A DNA stretch of 64,000 bases from PALSA-894 sp963734185 (GCA_963734185.1 CAVTGA010000002.1:558001-622000), one strand, 5' to 3'. Shown: positions 1 to 8,666, counted from the first letter of the stretch. Translations and numbers: made by a program. Notes: generated by a model not told the origin, from the letters alone.

Positions 1-39
1 ATCAGAACCTTACGCTTGCAATACTTTACGAAATGTTGG

Positions 40-669
40 TCATTCCGAAGGTTGCTGTGCTTCATTCTCCGCCCCGCCCAAAAAGAACATCGCCTGCTCA
101 GCAAAAAGACGCAGTGGGCACTTCCCGACAGCGTAGCCCATCTCGCCCTTCGCAGAGGTCATCTCTGCTGTCCAGCGCACGCCATCTTGCCCTGCCAAGC
201 CTGAAAACTTCGCGGTCAAAAGCACGCGCGGCGTCCTCCAAGCAACGAGCATTCCGCCTTCGTCCGAGACACCGAGCGAAATCCACTTGAAGTACTTGGA
301 GTAGATCATCCACTTCAGGAAATCCCTGAAGGCGACAATGTTCGGCAGCGTGTCCCCCTCGTGCCAGTCCTCAACGTTGATGAGGCCGTCCAGCTCCTTG
401 AAGAGCCGATAGCGTTCTTCCGTCCTCAGGTGCATCGCGTATTGCGACACAGCCACCTTGAGAGAGACGAGCGAATTGAAAATCTGCTCCTCAAAACTCG
501 CGTTCTCAGGGACGCTGCGCAGAATCGTCTGCGGTTGCCTGTCAAACAACACGCTTTTGCCAACTGGTGAAGTCGCGTCCTTGATTGATGTACTACTCTC
601 CAACGCAGCCATCTTCCCGCGCCTACTGGAGAGCGCGACCGTCTCAACAGAGTGTTCTTGGAGGCTCAT
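40..669 (-). CDS. Hypothetical protein, partner of the TIGR04255 gene
   Basis: A 209-residue protein that I do not recognise. The first ~60 residues are polar and Ser/Thr-rich and probably disordered. The middle (about 65-135) looks helical with charged and aromatic residues, and the C-terminal third is rich in short beta-type stretches with Trp and Gly. There is no signal peptide or membrane segment. Its ATG lies inside the last codons of the upstream TIGR04255 gene (ATGA overlap), so the two are very probably translationally coupled and work together. Codon use is less G/C-biased than in the rest of the window. That it is a real gene rests on the overlap and its intact length; its function is unknown. 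Confidence 0.75.
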   Translation of the reverse strand: MSLQEHSVETVALSSRRGKMAALESSTSIKDATSPVGKSVLFDRQPQTILRSVPENASFEEQIFNSLVSLKVAVSQYAMHLRTEERYRLFKELDGLINVEDWHEGDTLPNIVAFRDFLKWMIYSKYFKWISLGVSDEGGMLVAWRTPRVLLTAKFSGLAGQDGVRWTAEMTSAKGEMGYAVGKCPLRLFAEQAMFFLGGAENEAQQPSE

Positions 670-1406
670 TGGAAGAGTGCCCGGAGATGGTCGCTGATAC
701 TGTTCTCGAATACGTCGTTTTTCGCTTCGCGCAGCTTATCGGCCATCGCCCACATCGCGTCAATGCGTTGGGGTACCTCAGCGTCGAAATAGGCATCCGT
801 ATCAAGCGAAATCGAGGTGTATTCGAGGAGTGCCGGTTGATCAAGAATAGCGCTCTGAATAGTGAGCTTAGCTCCCGTGCCCGCATGGATTGCCGAGACC
901 CGGAAAGTGAAGTTACCGATTTGCTGTGCGATGTTCGGGCCGAGCCGGATATGCGTAGGAAAGAACTCCTCTATATCTTTCGAACTTAAAAAATCGGACG
1001 GGATGTCGATACGGTTAATGAACCGCGCGCCGATGCGCAAAACACGCTTCCGCGTGTTAAGCACCTTCTCTAGTAGTTCCCAGTTCTCTTCCGCCCGGCC
1101 CTTCAGAGTCTCCCAGCTCTCATAGGGGGCCAGGCGAATGGTCCCGAGCGCATTGGTTTTCATCATGAGCACGTCGAGTGCATTTTTGTCTGTCATCTTG
1201 AAGCCCACAGGCACAAACTTCGGCGCAGCTGTGCCGCCCTCGTCAAATATGACCTCAACCATTTGAAGCTGCTCGACGGTCGGATATTGAGACTTGAAGC
1301 GGTCGCGCACGCGTTCCATCTCGCGCGCGTTAAGTTGACCCTCAAAGCGCAGCTCAATCACCGCTTCTGTGATCGGAGGGCGCGGATAATGTCTGCTCTC
1401 GGCCAT
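666..1406 (-). CDS. TIGR04255 family protein
   Basis: A 246-residue protein whose N-terminus has the PPITEAVIELRF signature (about residues 10-21) of the sporadically distributed TIGR04255 family, whose biochemical role is not established as far as I know. No export signal or membrane helix is visible, so it should be cytosolic. It is the first gene of a two-gene minus-strand unit and its end overlaps the next gene's start by four bases. No convincing Shine-Dalgarno precedes the ATG. Codon bias is weaker than in neighbouring genes, compatible with later acquisition. The family call is from recognising the signature, not from a search. Confidence 0.8.
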   Translation of the reverse strand: MAESRHYPRPPITEAVIELRFEGQLNAREMERVRDRFKSQYPTVEQLQMVEVIFDEGGTAAPKFVPVGFKMTDKNALDVLMMKTNALGTIRLAPYESWETLKGRAEENWELLEKVLNTRKRVLRIGARFINRIDIPSDFLSSKDIEEFFPTHIRLGPNIAQQIGNFTFRVSAIHAGTGAKLTIQSAILDQPALLEYTSISLDTDAYFDAEVPQRIDAMWAMADKLREAKNDVFENSISDHLRALFQ

Positions 1407-1552
1407 GGAGGATCAAATGCGCTTCCGCGTCCCCGCCATCCGCTACGCGTAATCAGCGGTGCATATAAGCCCAAACCCATGACTCCGCCAAGACATGCCC
1501 CATCCACCGGCACCGAGGGCGCGTGAGCCGGCAATGGGCCCGGGGCGCGTGC

Positions 1553-1622
1553 CGACGCGGGCACGGCGCCTCAACGTTTCGCGTTTGTTGCACCGGCAGT
1601 GCGGCGCCTTTGCCCGCCCTAC
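1553..1622. repeat. Partial copy of the GTAGGGYGGGC palindromic repeat (family 1)
   Basis: Only the half holding the internal GACGCGGGCACGGCGC motif and the terminal GCGCCTTTGCCCGCCCTAC arm is present; the opposite outer arm is missing. Read on the minus strand, the outer end GTAGGGCGGGC overlaps the 3' end of the P450-reductase gene, and its TAG is that gene's stop codon. The rest of the stretch 1407-1552 shows nothing recognisable. Confidence 0.75.
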
Positions 1623-3451
1623 TTGAACCCGAACACGTCCTGATTATACCGCCCGCTCTCGATCATGCCTTCGAGCCAGGTCGACGATTGTTCGAGCGTC
1701 GTGCCGCGCCGCTCCATATGGATGCGGATCAAGGTCTCGCGCACCGCCGGTGCCATGAAGCGCCCGTCGCCGCACACATACACCATGCCCTCGGCTTCGA
1801 GCGCGGCCCAGGCCTCGTCGCGCGCCGCCCACAGCGCCTCCTGCACGAAGCGGTGCGGCGAGGCCTCGGAGCTCGAGAACGCGAGGTGCACCTTGACCAC
1901 GCCCTGGGCTTCCCATTGCTTCATCTCGTCGTCGTAGAACCAGTCGTGCTGCGGATGGCGGCAGCCGTAGAACAACAGCGAGATCGCGGGCTCCATGCCC
2001 TGCGCGGCTTGCGCGGCGCGCTCCTGCAGGAAGCCGCGCAGCGGCGCGAAGCCGGTGCCCGGCCCGACCAGGATCATCGGGATCTCGGGATCCTCGGGCG
2101 GCGCGAACGGCGGGTTGGGGCGGCGCACGAAGCCGAGGATCTCGTCGCCCGGCCGGGTGTGCTGCAGGTAGGACGAAGCCACGCCCTGATAGAAGCCGCT
2201 GCCCGACCAGGCCGGCGCCGCCACCGTGCCGACGGTCAGATTGATGGCCTCAGGGATCGCGAGCGGCGAGGACGAGATCGAATAGAAGCGCGGACGGATC
2301 GCCGCGGTCATTTCGAGCAGGCCCTCGAGCGGCAGCTCGATCGCCGGATAGCGCATCAGCAGGTCGTAGATGGTGATGCGCTTGTCGGTGATGTCGCGCG
2401 TGAACGCCTTCTTGGAATCCTCGTCCTCTGCCGCCAGTCTGTCGAGCTCTTTCAACGTCACCGGGCAGCGCGTGTGCGCAATCAGCGTGCGCATGTCCTT
2501 GCGCGTCGCGGGATCCTGCAGCTCGACGAAATCGGCGAGCAGCTGGCGCACCGTGACCGGCTTGCCCACGGGCAGATGGCGCATCTGGCTCGACTGCGAG
2601 TCGAGCTGCACCACGGTGTCGCCCTTCAGGCCGAGCCGCTCGATGATCTTGTCGGCCACTTCAGGCCGGTTGCGCGCGTAGACGGCGAGATGATCGCCGG
2701 CGCGGTAGCTGACGTCCTTGGGCAGCCGGATCGTCATGTGCCGGGTCGAAGGGCGCGGCGCTTCCTTGCTGAAGTCCCACAGGCCGGTCGCGTCGCGCAC
2801 CAGCTCGTCGTTGCCGACGACTTCGAGCCGATAGGCCTGCTCGGGCAGCACCGCGGTGCGCGTCGCGTGCGCGTCGGAGAACGTGATCTTCAATCGCGGC
2901 GCCGCCGGCGCTGCCGCGGGCGCGTCACCTTCGCCCAGCGCCTTCCACAGCGCGCCCATCCAGCGCTCGACCGCCTCGTCGAAGTCGCCATTGCCGTCGG
3001 CCTCGCCGCGCGGCAGCAGCGCCTTGGCGCCGGTCTGGCGCAAGGTCGCTTCCATCGTCTTGGGAAACGCCTGGTAGGTGCGCCACTGGGTGTTGCCGCA
3101 GCCGAGCACCGCGTAGCTGAGGTTCGGCCGCTCGATCTCGCCGATCTTGTTCTCGGCGATCGCGCTCTCGAAGCGCATCGCGCTGTCCGGCGCCTTGCCG
3201 TTGTATGTCGAGGTGATGACGATGAGCGTGCCGTTCTCGGGCAGGCCGTCGGCAAAGTCGTCGAGCGCGGCGGTCTTCACGTCGAAGCCGCTCGGACCGG
3301 CGCGGTCGGAGATCTGGTTGGCGATGTCGCGGCAGGTGCCGAGGCTGGTTCCATACGCGACGACGAGCGAACGGCCCTCGCCCTTGATGCCCTGCTCTCC
3401 GCCGCCGTTCGACCTGCGCCGCCGCCTTGGTCGACACCACGATCGGTTCAC
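1619..3451 (-). CDS. Reductase half of a CYP102 (P450 BM3)-type fusion, out of frame with its P450 domain
   Basis: NADPH-P450 reductase domain passing electrons NADPH to FAD to FMN to heme. In order: a flavodoxin-like FMN domain starting near residue 28 (VVAYGTSLGT, ITSTYNGKAPD, GCGNTQW), then the FAD domain with RPRFYSISSSP, then the NADPH domain with VGPGTGFAPLRGF and a C-terminal YVCGDGRFMAPAV, all in the positions seen in P450 BM3. The ATG at the 5' end is only the first in-frame one and reads through linker sequence, so it is probably not a true start: in CYP102 enzymes this domain is the C-terminal half of one chain. The P450 half lies directly upstream in another frame. The stop TAG is supplied by a palindromic repeat. 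Either a broken gene or a base-call error. Confidence 0.85.
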   Translation of the reverse strand: MNRSWCRPRRRRRSNGGGEQGIKGEGRSLVVAYGTSLGTCRDIANQISDRAGPSGFDVKTAALDDFADGLPENGTLIVITSTYNGKAPDSAMRFESAIAENKIGEIERPNLSYAVLGCGNTQWRTYQAFPKTMEATLRQTGAKALLPRGEADGNGDFDEAVERWMGALWKALGEGDAPAAAPAAPRLKITFSDAHATRTAVLPEQAYRLEVVGNDELVRDATGLWDFSKEAPRPSTRHMTIRLPKDVSYRAGDHLAVYARNRPEVADKIIERLGLKGDTVVQLDSQSSQMRHLPVGKPVTVRQLLADFVELQDPATRKDMRTLIAHTRCPVTLKELDRLAAEDEDSKKAFTRDITDKRITIYDLLMRYPAIELPLEGLLEMTAAIRPRFYSISSSPLAIPEAINLTVGTVAAPAWSGSGFYQGVASSYLQHTRPGDEILGFVRRPNPPFAPPEDPEIPMILVGPGTGFAPLRGFLQERAAQAAQGMEPAISLLFYGCRHPQHDWFYDDEMKQWEAQGVVKVHLAFSSSEASPHRFVQEALWAARDEAWAALEAEGMVYVCGDGRFMAPAVRETLIRIHMERRGTTLEQSSTWLEGMIESGRYNQDVFGFK

Positions 3452-4859
3452 TCGGCTTGAATTCGGCGCGATGGGTGCGCGCGCGGACCTTGATCTTCAG
3501 CCCGTCCGGCTTGATGGTCAGCGTCTCCTTGATCTTGAGCTGATAGCGCGTGTGGTCGATCAGGTTGAAGCGCTGCAGCACCATGCCCATCACCAGCGCC
3601 GCCTCCTGCAGGGCGAACTGGCGGCCGATGCAGGCGCGCTGGCCGTTGCCGAACGGCTTGTAGGCGTTGATCGGCCGCTTCATCTCGGCTTCGCGGCTGA
3701 AATTGTCCGGATTGAACAGCTCGGCGTCCTCGCCCCACACCGCCTTGTCGCGGTGGAGCATCGGCGCCAGCACCACCATGTGATAGCGCTTCTTGAGCTT
3801 GTACTGGCCGCCGATCGTGGTGTCGGCGAGCGGCGCGATGCCGTAGGCCGGCGCGGTCGGCCACAGCCGCAGCGTCTCCTTCAGCACCTGCGCCACGTAA
3901 GTGAGCTGGTTGACCTGCTGGTACGTCGGCTTGACCGACAGGTCGCTGCCGAGCACGCGGTCGACCTCGGCGTAGCACTTCTCCAGCACGTCGGGATTGT
4001 TCAACAGCGCATAGGTGGCGAACGACAACAGGCCACTGGTGGTCTCGTGGCCGGCGATCAGGAACGTGATGGTCTCGTCGCGGATCTGGCGGTCGTCGAG
4101 CCGCTGTCCGCTGCGCTTGTCGACGCCGGACAGCATCAGGCTCATCAGGTCTTTCTTGGCGGCGTCGTGCCCGGCCTCGCGCCGCTCCCTGATGATGGTC
4201 TCGACCATCCCATGCATGAAGCGGATGTCGTCGCGCAGCTGGCGGAACTGGCGCTGGTGGATCAGCCCCTCGAGCGGCAGCCCGCGCGTCTCCATGGTGG
4301 TCTCGAGCGCGCGCGCCATGGCGTCGACAAACGGATGGTTGCCGTCGCGGTAGAATGAGTTGAAGCGGTAGTCGAAGCCGCACAGCCCGATGGTGTCGAG
4401 GGTGAGCCGCGTCATGTCGTCGGTGACGTCGATCTCGTCGTCGTGGTTGAGCCGTTCCCACTTGAGGCAGAGCTGATCGGCGAGATCGAGCATCGCGCCG
4501 TGGTAGCCCTGCATGGCGCGTTGCGCGAAGGTCGGCAGCAGGATGTGGTGCGCCTTCGACCAGTTCGGCTCCTTGGTGTCGGAGGTGAACAGGCCGTGCG
4601 CCAGCGGCCTCAAGCGGCGCAACGCGCCGCGCGTGCTCTTGTCGAAGCGCGCCTCGTCGCACAGCTCGTCGACCAGCGAGAAGCCCGATACCACCACCAC
4701 CGGCTTGCCCATCATGTCGAGCCAGAAGATCGGGCCGCACTCGCGCGCGAGATTGATCAAGTCCTGCACCGGCGCGCCGGCGCTCACCGACAACAGGTTG
4801 CCGATCAGCGGCTTGCGCGGCGGATGGGGGATCGGATCGAGCGGATTGCCGCGCGCCAT
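2925..4859 (-). CDS. Heme (P450) half of a CYP102-type self-sufficient monooxygenase, frameshifted before the reductase
   Basis: Fatty-acid-hydroxylase-type cytochrome P450. Visible landmarks: I-helix AGHETTSG (Glu272, Thr273), the ETLRLWP ExxR region, and the heme loop FGNGQRACIG with proximal Cys410; Phe91 in GLFTS matches the active-site Phe87 of P450 BM3. ATG 4859 is preceded by GGGAGAG. Similarity to CYP102 runs through about residue 480 (near 3419); past there this frame gives Arg-rich non-homologous residues to a stop at 2925, while the reductase continues one base out of frame. An intact protein would be about 1080 residues against 1049 for BM3. Divergent from the dienelactone-hydrolase-like gene. 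As written the sequence cannot give a coupled enzyme, though the P450 domain could fold alone. Confidence 0.88.
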   Translation of the reverse strand: MARGNPLDPIPHPPRKPLIGNLLSVSAGAPVQDLINLARECGPIFWLDMMGKPVVVVSGFSLVDELCDEARFDKSTRGALRRLRPLAHGLFTSDTKEPNWSKAHHILLPTFAQRAMQGYHGAMLDLADQLCLKWERLNHDDEIDVTDDMTRLTLDTIGLCGFDYRFNSFYRDGNHPFVDAMARALETTMETRGLPLEGLIHQRQFRQLRDDIRFMHGMVETIIRERREAGHDAAKKDLMSLMLSGVDKRSGQRLDDRQIRDETITFLIAGHETTSGLLSFATYALLNNPDVLEKCYAEVDRVLGSDLSVKPTYQQVNQLTYVAQVLKETLRLWPTAPAYGIAPLADTTIGGQYKLKKRYHMVVLAPMLHRDKAVWGEDAELFNPDNFSREAEMKRPINAYKPFGNGQRACIGRQFALQEAALVMGMVLQRFNLIDHTRYQLKIKETLTIKPDGLKIKVRARTHRAEFKPSEPIVVSTKAAAQVERRRRAGHQGRGPFARRRVWNQPRHLPRHRQPDLRPRRSERLRREDRRARRLCRRPARERHAHRHHLDIQRQGAGQRDALRERDRREQDRRDRAAEPQLRGARLRQHPVAHLPGVSQDDGSDLAPDRRQGAAAARRGRRQWRLRRGGRALDGRAVEGAGRR

Positions 4860-4998
4860 GACAAGCTCTCCCGGAATACCGTTCTCTGCCCGGATTTTGC
4901 TCGGTTGCCGGCTTGAAGGCAAACGCCTTCCGCGCACGTAAACTGTTCGCGCCGGTCGGCCTCCCCGGCGACGCCGTTTCCGCAGACGACGCGCCGAG

Positions 4999-5061
4999 CT
5001 ACAGCCATTTCCGCTCAGATTGAATCGCGTTCCGCAGGAGCCGAACGCGAAATGGCTGTAG
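4999..5061. promoter_or_regulatory. Long inverted repeat between divergent P450 and hydrolase genes
   Basis: Outer arms CTACAGCCATTT (4999-5010) and AAATGGCTGTAG (5050-5061) are perfect 12-base complements, and inner arms CGCGTTC (5026-5032) and GAACGCG (5043-5049) also pair. It sits in the 296-base gap between two divergent genes, so it could be an operator for both, or a small dispersed palindrome of the MITE/REP type. No second copy was noticed in this window. Nothing else is recognisable in the gap. Confidence 0.5.
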
Positions 5062-5155
5062 ATTCCTTGCGTTGCGCATGTTCTTTGTCGGCGAACCGGT
5101 GCCCACTTCGCCGGAACATGCGCTAGAATGCCGTCTGCATCGGAGGATCGCGGCG

Positions 5156-6082
5156 ATGACCAGACAGTGGAATGCGCAACCGTCAACCCTCGCGCCCGAG
5201 GCGCCGCAGGCTTTGACCCAGGACTGGATCGACCAGCGCGTGTTCGATCTCTACGACGAGTACTGTCACGGCCACATCGACCGGCGCGAGTTCCTGGCGC
5301 GCGCCGCGGCGGTGACCGGCGGGCTCGCGATGGCGCAGGCGTTGCTTCCGCGCTACGCGCTGGCGCAGACGATCTCGTTCACCGATGCGCGCATCAAGGC
5401 GCGCTACGTGACCTACCCGTCGCCGGGGGGCAGCTCGGGAACGATGCGCGGTTACCTGGTGCAGCCGAGCGGCGCGGGGCCGTTCCCCACCGTGCTGGTG
5501 ATCCACGAGAACCGTGGGCTCAATCCGTACATCGAGGACGTGGCGCGCCGGGCCGGAGCGGAAGGGTTCCTGGCGCTCGCGCCCGACGGGCTGTCGCCGG
5601 TCGGCGGCTATCCGGGCAACGACGATGACGGGCGGACGCTGCAGGCCGGCCTCGACCAGGGCAAGCTGCGCACCGACATGATCAACAGCGCGCGCTATCT
5701 CAAAGGCCACGCGTCCTCGACCGGCAAGCTCGGCGTCACGGGCTTCTGTTGGGGCGGCGGCACCACCAACTTCCTCGCCGCGACGCTCGGGTCCGACATG
5801 CACGCGGGCGTGCCGTTCTACGGCGCGGCGGCCGAGACCGCGAGCGTGGCGAAGATCAAGGCGCCGCTGATGATCCAGTACGCCGAGAGCGACGAGCGCA
5901 TCAACGCGATGTGGCCGACGTTCGAGGCGGCGCTGAAGGCGGCCGGCGTTGCGCACGAGATGCACATGTATCCCGGCACCCAGCATGGCTTTCACAACAA
6001 CTCGACGCCGCGCTACCACGAGGCGTCGGCCAAGCTCGCCTGGGAGCGCACCGTCGCGTTCTTCAAGAAGCATCTGGCCTGA
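5156..6082 (+). CDS. Dienelactone hydrolase family protein, Tat-exported
   Basis: Alpha/beta hydrolase of the dienelactone hydrolase (carboxymethylenebutenolidase) family, 308 residues. The nucleophile is Cys198 in GFCWGG, with Asp246 (ESDERI) and His277 (QHGFHN) completing a Cys-Asp-His triad typical of the family. About 40 residues in, RREFLAR followed by a hydrophobic stretch ending ALAQ is a twin-arginine signal, so the folded enzyme is likely sent to the periplasm. The start at 5156 is preferred over an upstream in-frame ATG because GGAGGA lies just before it. Divergent from the P450 gene. Substrate unknown; a lactone or ester is the expected type. Confidence 0.88.
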   Translation: MTRQWNAQPSTLAPEAPQALTQDWIDQRVFDLYDEYCHGHIDRREFLARAAAVTGGLAMAQALLPRYALAQTISFTDARIKARYVTYPSPGGSSGTMRGYLVQPSGAGPFPTVLVIHENRGLNPYIEDVARRAGAEGFLALAPDGLSPVGGYPGNDDDGRTLQAGLDQGKLRTDMINSARYLKGHASSTGKLGVTGFCWGGGTTNFLAATLGSDMHAGVPFYGAAAETASVAKIKAPLMIQYAESDERINAMWPTFEAALKAAGVAHEMHMYPGTQHGFHNNSTPRYHEASAKLAWERTVAFFKKHLA

Positions 6083-6106
6083 GGGCGAGCCGCCGCCGCG
6101 CGGCCG

Positions 6107-7363
6107 TCACTTGATCAGCCGCGCACCCTCGGAGGTCGTGACCTGCGAGACCGACAGGTTGCGAGGATTGTTGTTGGTCACGTTCAAGGTGGCGTTTCCC
6201 TGCACCCAGACCTGACCGGCCACCAGCGCCATGCTGGGGGAGTTGATGTTCACGACCGTGTTGCCATAGACCCAGAAATTCTGGGTCGGGAAATACGCCA
6301 TGCCGTCCCACGTCGCCTTGGATTTGTCGTCGCTATTGCCGTTTCCGCCGAGCGACACCCAGGCTCCGCGGCCCTTGTCGTCGTTCGGGTTCTGGAAGAA
6401 CTGGAAATTCTTGTAGATGCCGGACGTCGGCGAGGTCAGATCGATCGACGAGTTGCCCCACACGCGCAGGGTCGCGTCGTCGCCGGTAAACGCGATCATG
6501 ACCTCTCTGCCGGTGACAATGGACCCGCCGTCGACCCAGAGCGAGCCGTCGATCATCACATAGATGCCACGCTCCAAGGTCACGGTGGCGGCGCCCTTGA
6601 TGCGGATTCCTCCGCAGTACGTTCCGGGAGAAAGGGTCGTGCTGCCGCCGTTGATGGTCAGGCCTTTGCCCTTGTCGCACGTGCCGTAGCTGGGAAACGG
6701 AATACTCGCATAAGGGTCTTTGACGGGTTCGGAGCCGTCCCTCGGGCGCGGCGAATAGTTGTCGCCGGTATGCTTGCCGCTGACGCCGAACCGCTTCGCC
6801 TTGGCCGTGGGCTTGCCTTCCTGGGTCATCCCCCTGTTGGCCCTGGTATTGGCCTGGACCGCGCATTCCGGCGCGTTGAATTTCGCATTGCCGTTCATGT
6901 CGAATGCGCCGGTCTCGAACGCGTTCAGCGCCAACACGCAGAGCGGAACCTTGGATGTCGTCGCGGCCGAGGTTGCCTTGACGGCAAACGAATCGATGCC
7001 GGCGATCCTCATGAACGCCGTCTCGACCTTCGCGGGAGCGGAGCCCGAGTAGATGTTGTTCTCAAGCAAGAATGTCGGCGTGCCGACCACGCTCTCCTTC
7101 GCCTTGACGTTGCCGTTGAACATGTTCAACGCGATCGTCTGCCAGTTCGGCGACCCGTCGATCGCCGCTGCCAGCACGGCGCTGTCGAGTGCTTTCTGAA
7201 GATTGGCCCGGACCTGGTTGCCGTGCGAGTAATCGACGGCTGCGCCGACCGCGCCGACCACGGGGAAAACAGCCAGGGCGAATATCACCGCCACGTGGCC
7301 GTCCTCAGCACGCCGAAACGTGTTCCAGAAGCGCCGGCACTTCCCAATGCTCTGCCCAAGCAT
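6107..7363 (-). CDS. TadG-like pilus-assembly / envelope protein with beta-helix-like body
   Basis: A 418-residue protein. The N-terminus has a short basic region then one hydrophobic segment (HVAVIFALAVFPVVGAVG) followed by AAVDY and a LQKALDSAVLAAA stretch, the arrangement of TadE/TadG-like proteins (Flp pilus assembly). The C-terminal ~250 residues are Gly/Asn-rich repeating short strands (such as INGGSTTLSPGTY and VDGGSIVTGREVMIAFTG), suggesting a surface-exposed right-handed beta-helix. One membrane anchor, bulk outside. The start at 7363 removes 25 basic, atypical residues of the longest reading frame and has GAGGG upstream. No other tad genes are nearby, so a pilus role is uncertain. 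Confidence 0.75.
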   Translation of the reverse strand: MLGQSIGKCRRFWNTFRRAEDGHVAVIFALAVFPVVGAVGAAVDYSHGNQVRANLQKALDSAVLAAAIDGSPNWQTIALNMFNGNVKAKESVVGTPTFLLENNIYSGSAPAKVETAFMRIAGIDSFAVKATSAATTSKVPLCVLALNAFETGAFDMNGNAKFNAPECAVQANTRANRGMTQEGKPTAKAKRFGVSGKHTGDNYSPRPRDGSEPVKDPYASIPFPSYGTCDKGKGLTINGGSTTLSPGTYCGGIRIKGAATVTLERGIYVMIDGSLWVDGGSIVTGREVMIAFTGDDATLRVWGNSSIDLTSPTSGIYKNFQFFQNPNDDKGRGAWVSLGGNGNSDDKSKATWDGMAYFPTQNFWVYGNTVVNINSPSMALVAGQVWVQGNATLNVTNNNPRNLSVSQVTTSEGARLIK

Positions 7364-7583
7364 GGCACGCCCTCGTGGTTTGTCCGAAACAGTTCGTCCG
7401 GGACACGGTTGTCCGAAACCTGGGTTCCATTTGTGCACGAGGAAATTGTAATTAGCTTACGGATGGAACCGAAAATTCGATACTTCGCGGTAACCAGGAG
7501 CCCCGGTTAATTAAAAGTTTATCGGCGCATACCGAAGTCCTTTAAGAGTTCCGCCATGGGCGGCGCAAACGTTTCCCCTTGCG

Positions 7584-8666
7584 CTAGAACGAGATTCCGG
7601 CCTTGACGCGCACCTGGTGCCGGTCGAAATTCTGCGCGTCGAGATGCGGCGTAGTGTTAATTCGTGGATGGCCGGCGACCTGCGCCGACCAGGCGATCCC
7701 GAAATAGCCGTGCTCGCCGACGAGGGTAAACAGCGTCGGTCCGAAATACAGGGCGTGGCCAATCGGTTGATCGATCAAGTAGCTTTGATGCTTGCTCACG
7801 TGGCGAACCTCTGCGCCGACGAACAGGTCGCCGAACAGCCGATGCGAGAGGGCGCCGGATACTTCGAATATGGCTTGGTTCAGGGTGCCGCCGTCGACGT
7901 AGGCGTCCCGGTGCGGCAGATAGGCCAGGTTCACGGCCGCAAACCAGCGCCCGGGGACCAGCACGCGATCCGCGATCAAGCGCAGCTCGACTCCAACTGT
8001 GTCGTATCCATACGGAGCGTTTGCGATCCGCTGCCAATACGGCGAGACTTGAAGCGCCAATCCCACCGGAAACTGATCGCGCCGAAAGACCTGGTACTTG
8101 AAGCCGGCGATCGCGCCGAACCCACGCGAGTTTGTCGGCGTTGTCCCGTGGGGCGCGCTCGCCTGGTCGGCATTTCGCTCGAACGAAGGCGCTGCCGCCA
8201 GCGAAATTGCCAACCGGTCGGTCGGCGAATAGCCGATCCCGAGGGCGCCATCCCACGCGGCAAATCCGGACTCCTGCCGGGTAGCCCGAACGACCGAATC
8301 CTGGAAGATCCCCCACTCGCCCTTCTGCCCGACGTCGCTCCCTTCGGTGAAACCGAAGATCAGCCAGGTATTGGTAGCGCCGGGCTTTGCAAGGCTGCGG
8401 CGCTTCGCCGCCGCAGCTCGCGCGGTGCCTTTTGCCAGAAGGGCGGCGTCCTTTTGGACCGTTCGGGAAGACCGGCGAGAGGCAACAGGCTTATCTTTTC
8501 GCCCATCCGCCGTCTCAGGCGGCCGTTCGGACGCCTGCGAACGCGGCGCCGCAACGTCCCGGGGTGGCGCCGCATCGAGCTGGGCCGCAATCGCCAGCGA
8601 GCCGAGCGTCAGAAACGCGCCAATTGCATGGATGCACAGACAGGTGCTGCGCTGCGCGCGGACCAT
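7584..8666 (-). CDS. Probable outer-membrane beta-barrel protein (hypothetical)
   Basis: A 360-residue protein I cannot place in a named family. From ATG 8666 it has a basic start and hydrophobic core ending near IAAQLDAAPP, a likely signal peptide, then a Lys/Arg/Ala-rich low-complexity region to about residue 95. The rest is alternating polar/aromatic strands with many Tyr, Trp and Gly and ends in a C-terminal Phe, as in outer-membrane barrels. An upstream in-frame ATG would add 23 basic residues and spoil the signal peptide. Localisation is inferred; function unknown. Confidence 0.7.
   Translation of the reverse strand: MVRAQRSTCLCIHAIGAFLTLGSLAIAAQLDAAPPRDVAAPRSQASERPPETADGRKDKPVASRRSSRTVQKDAALLAKGTARAAAAKRRSLAKPGATNTWLIFGFTEGSDVGQKGEWGIFQDSVVRATRQESGFAAWDGALGIGYSPTDRLAISLAAAPSFERNADQASAPHGTTPTNSRGFGAIAGFKYQVFRRDQFPVGLALQVSPYWQRIANAPYGYDTVGVELRLIADRVLVPGRWFAAVNLAYLPHRDAYVDGGTLNQAIFEVSGALSHRLFGDLFVGAEVRHVSKHQSYLIDQPIGHALYFGPTLFTLVGEHGYFGIAWSAQVAGHPRINTTPHLDAQNFDRHQVRVKAGISF

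Noticed and set aside
1523..3460. 645-codon open frame on the plus strand
   Set aside because: Antisense to the reductase half of the P450 fusion. It is Arg/Ala/His-rich with no family features, an effect of high GC.
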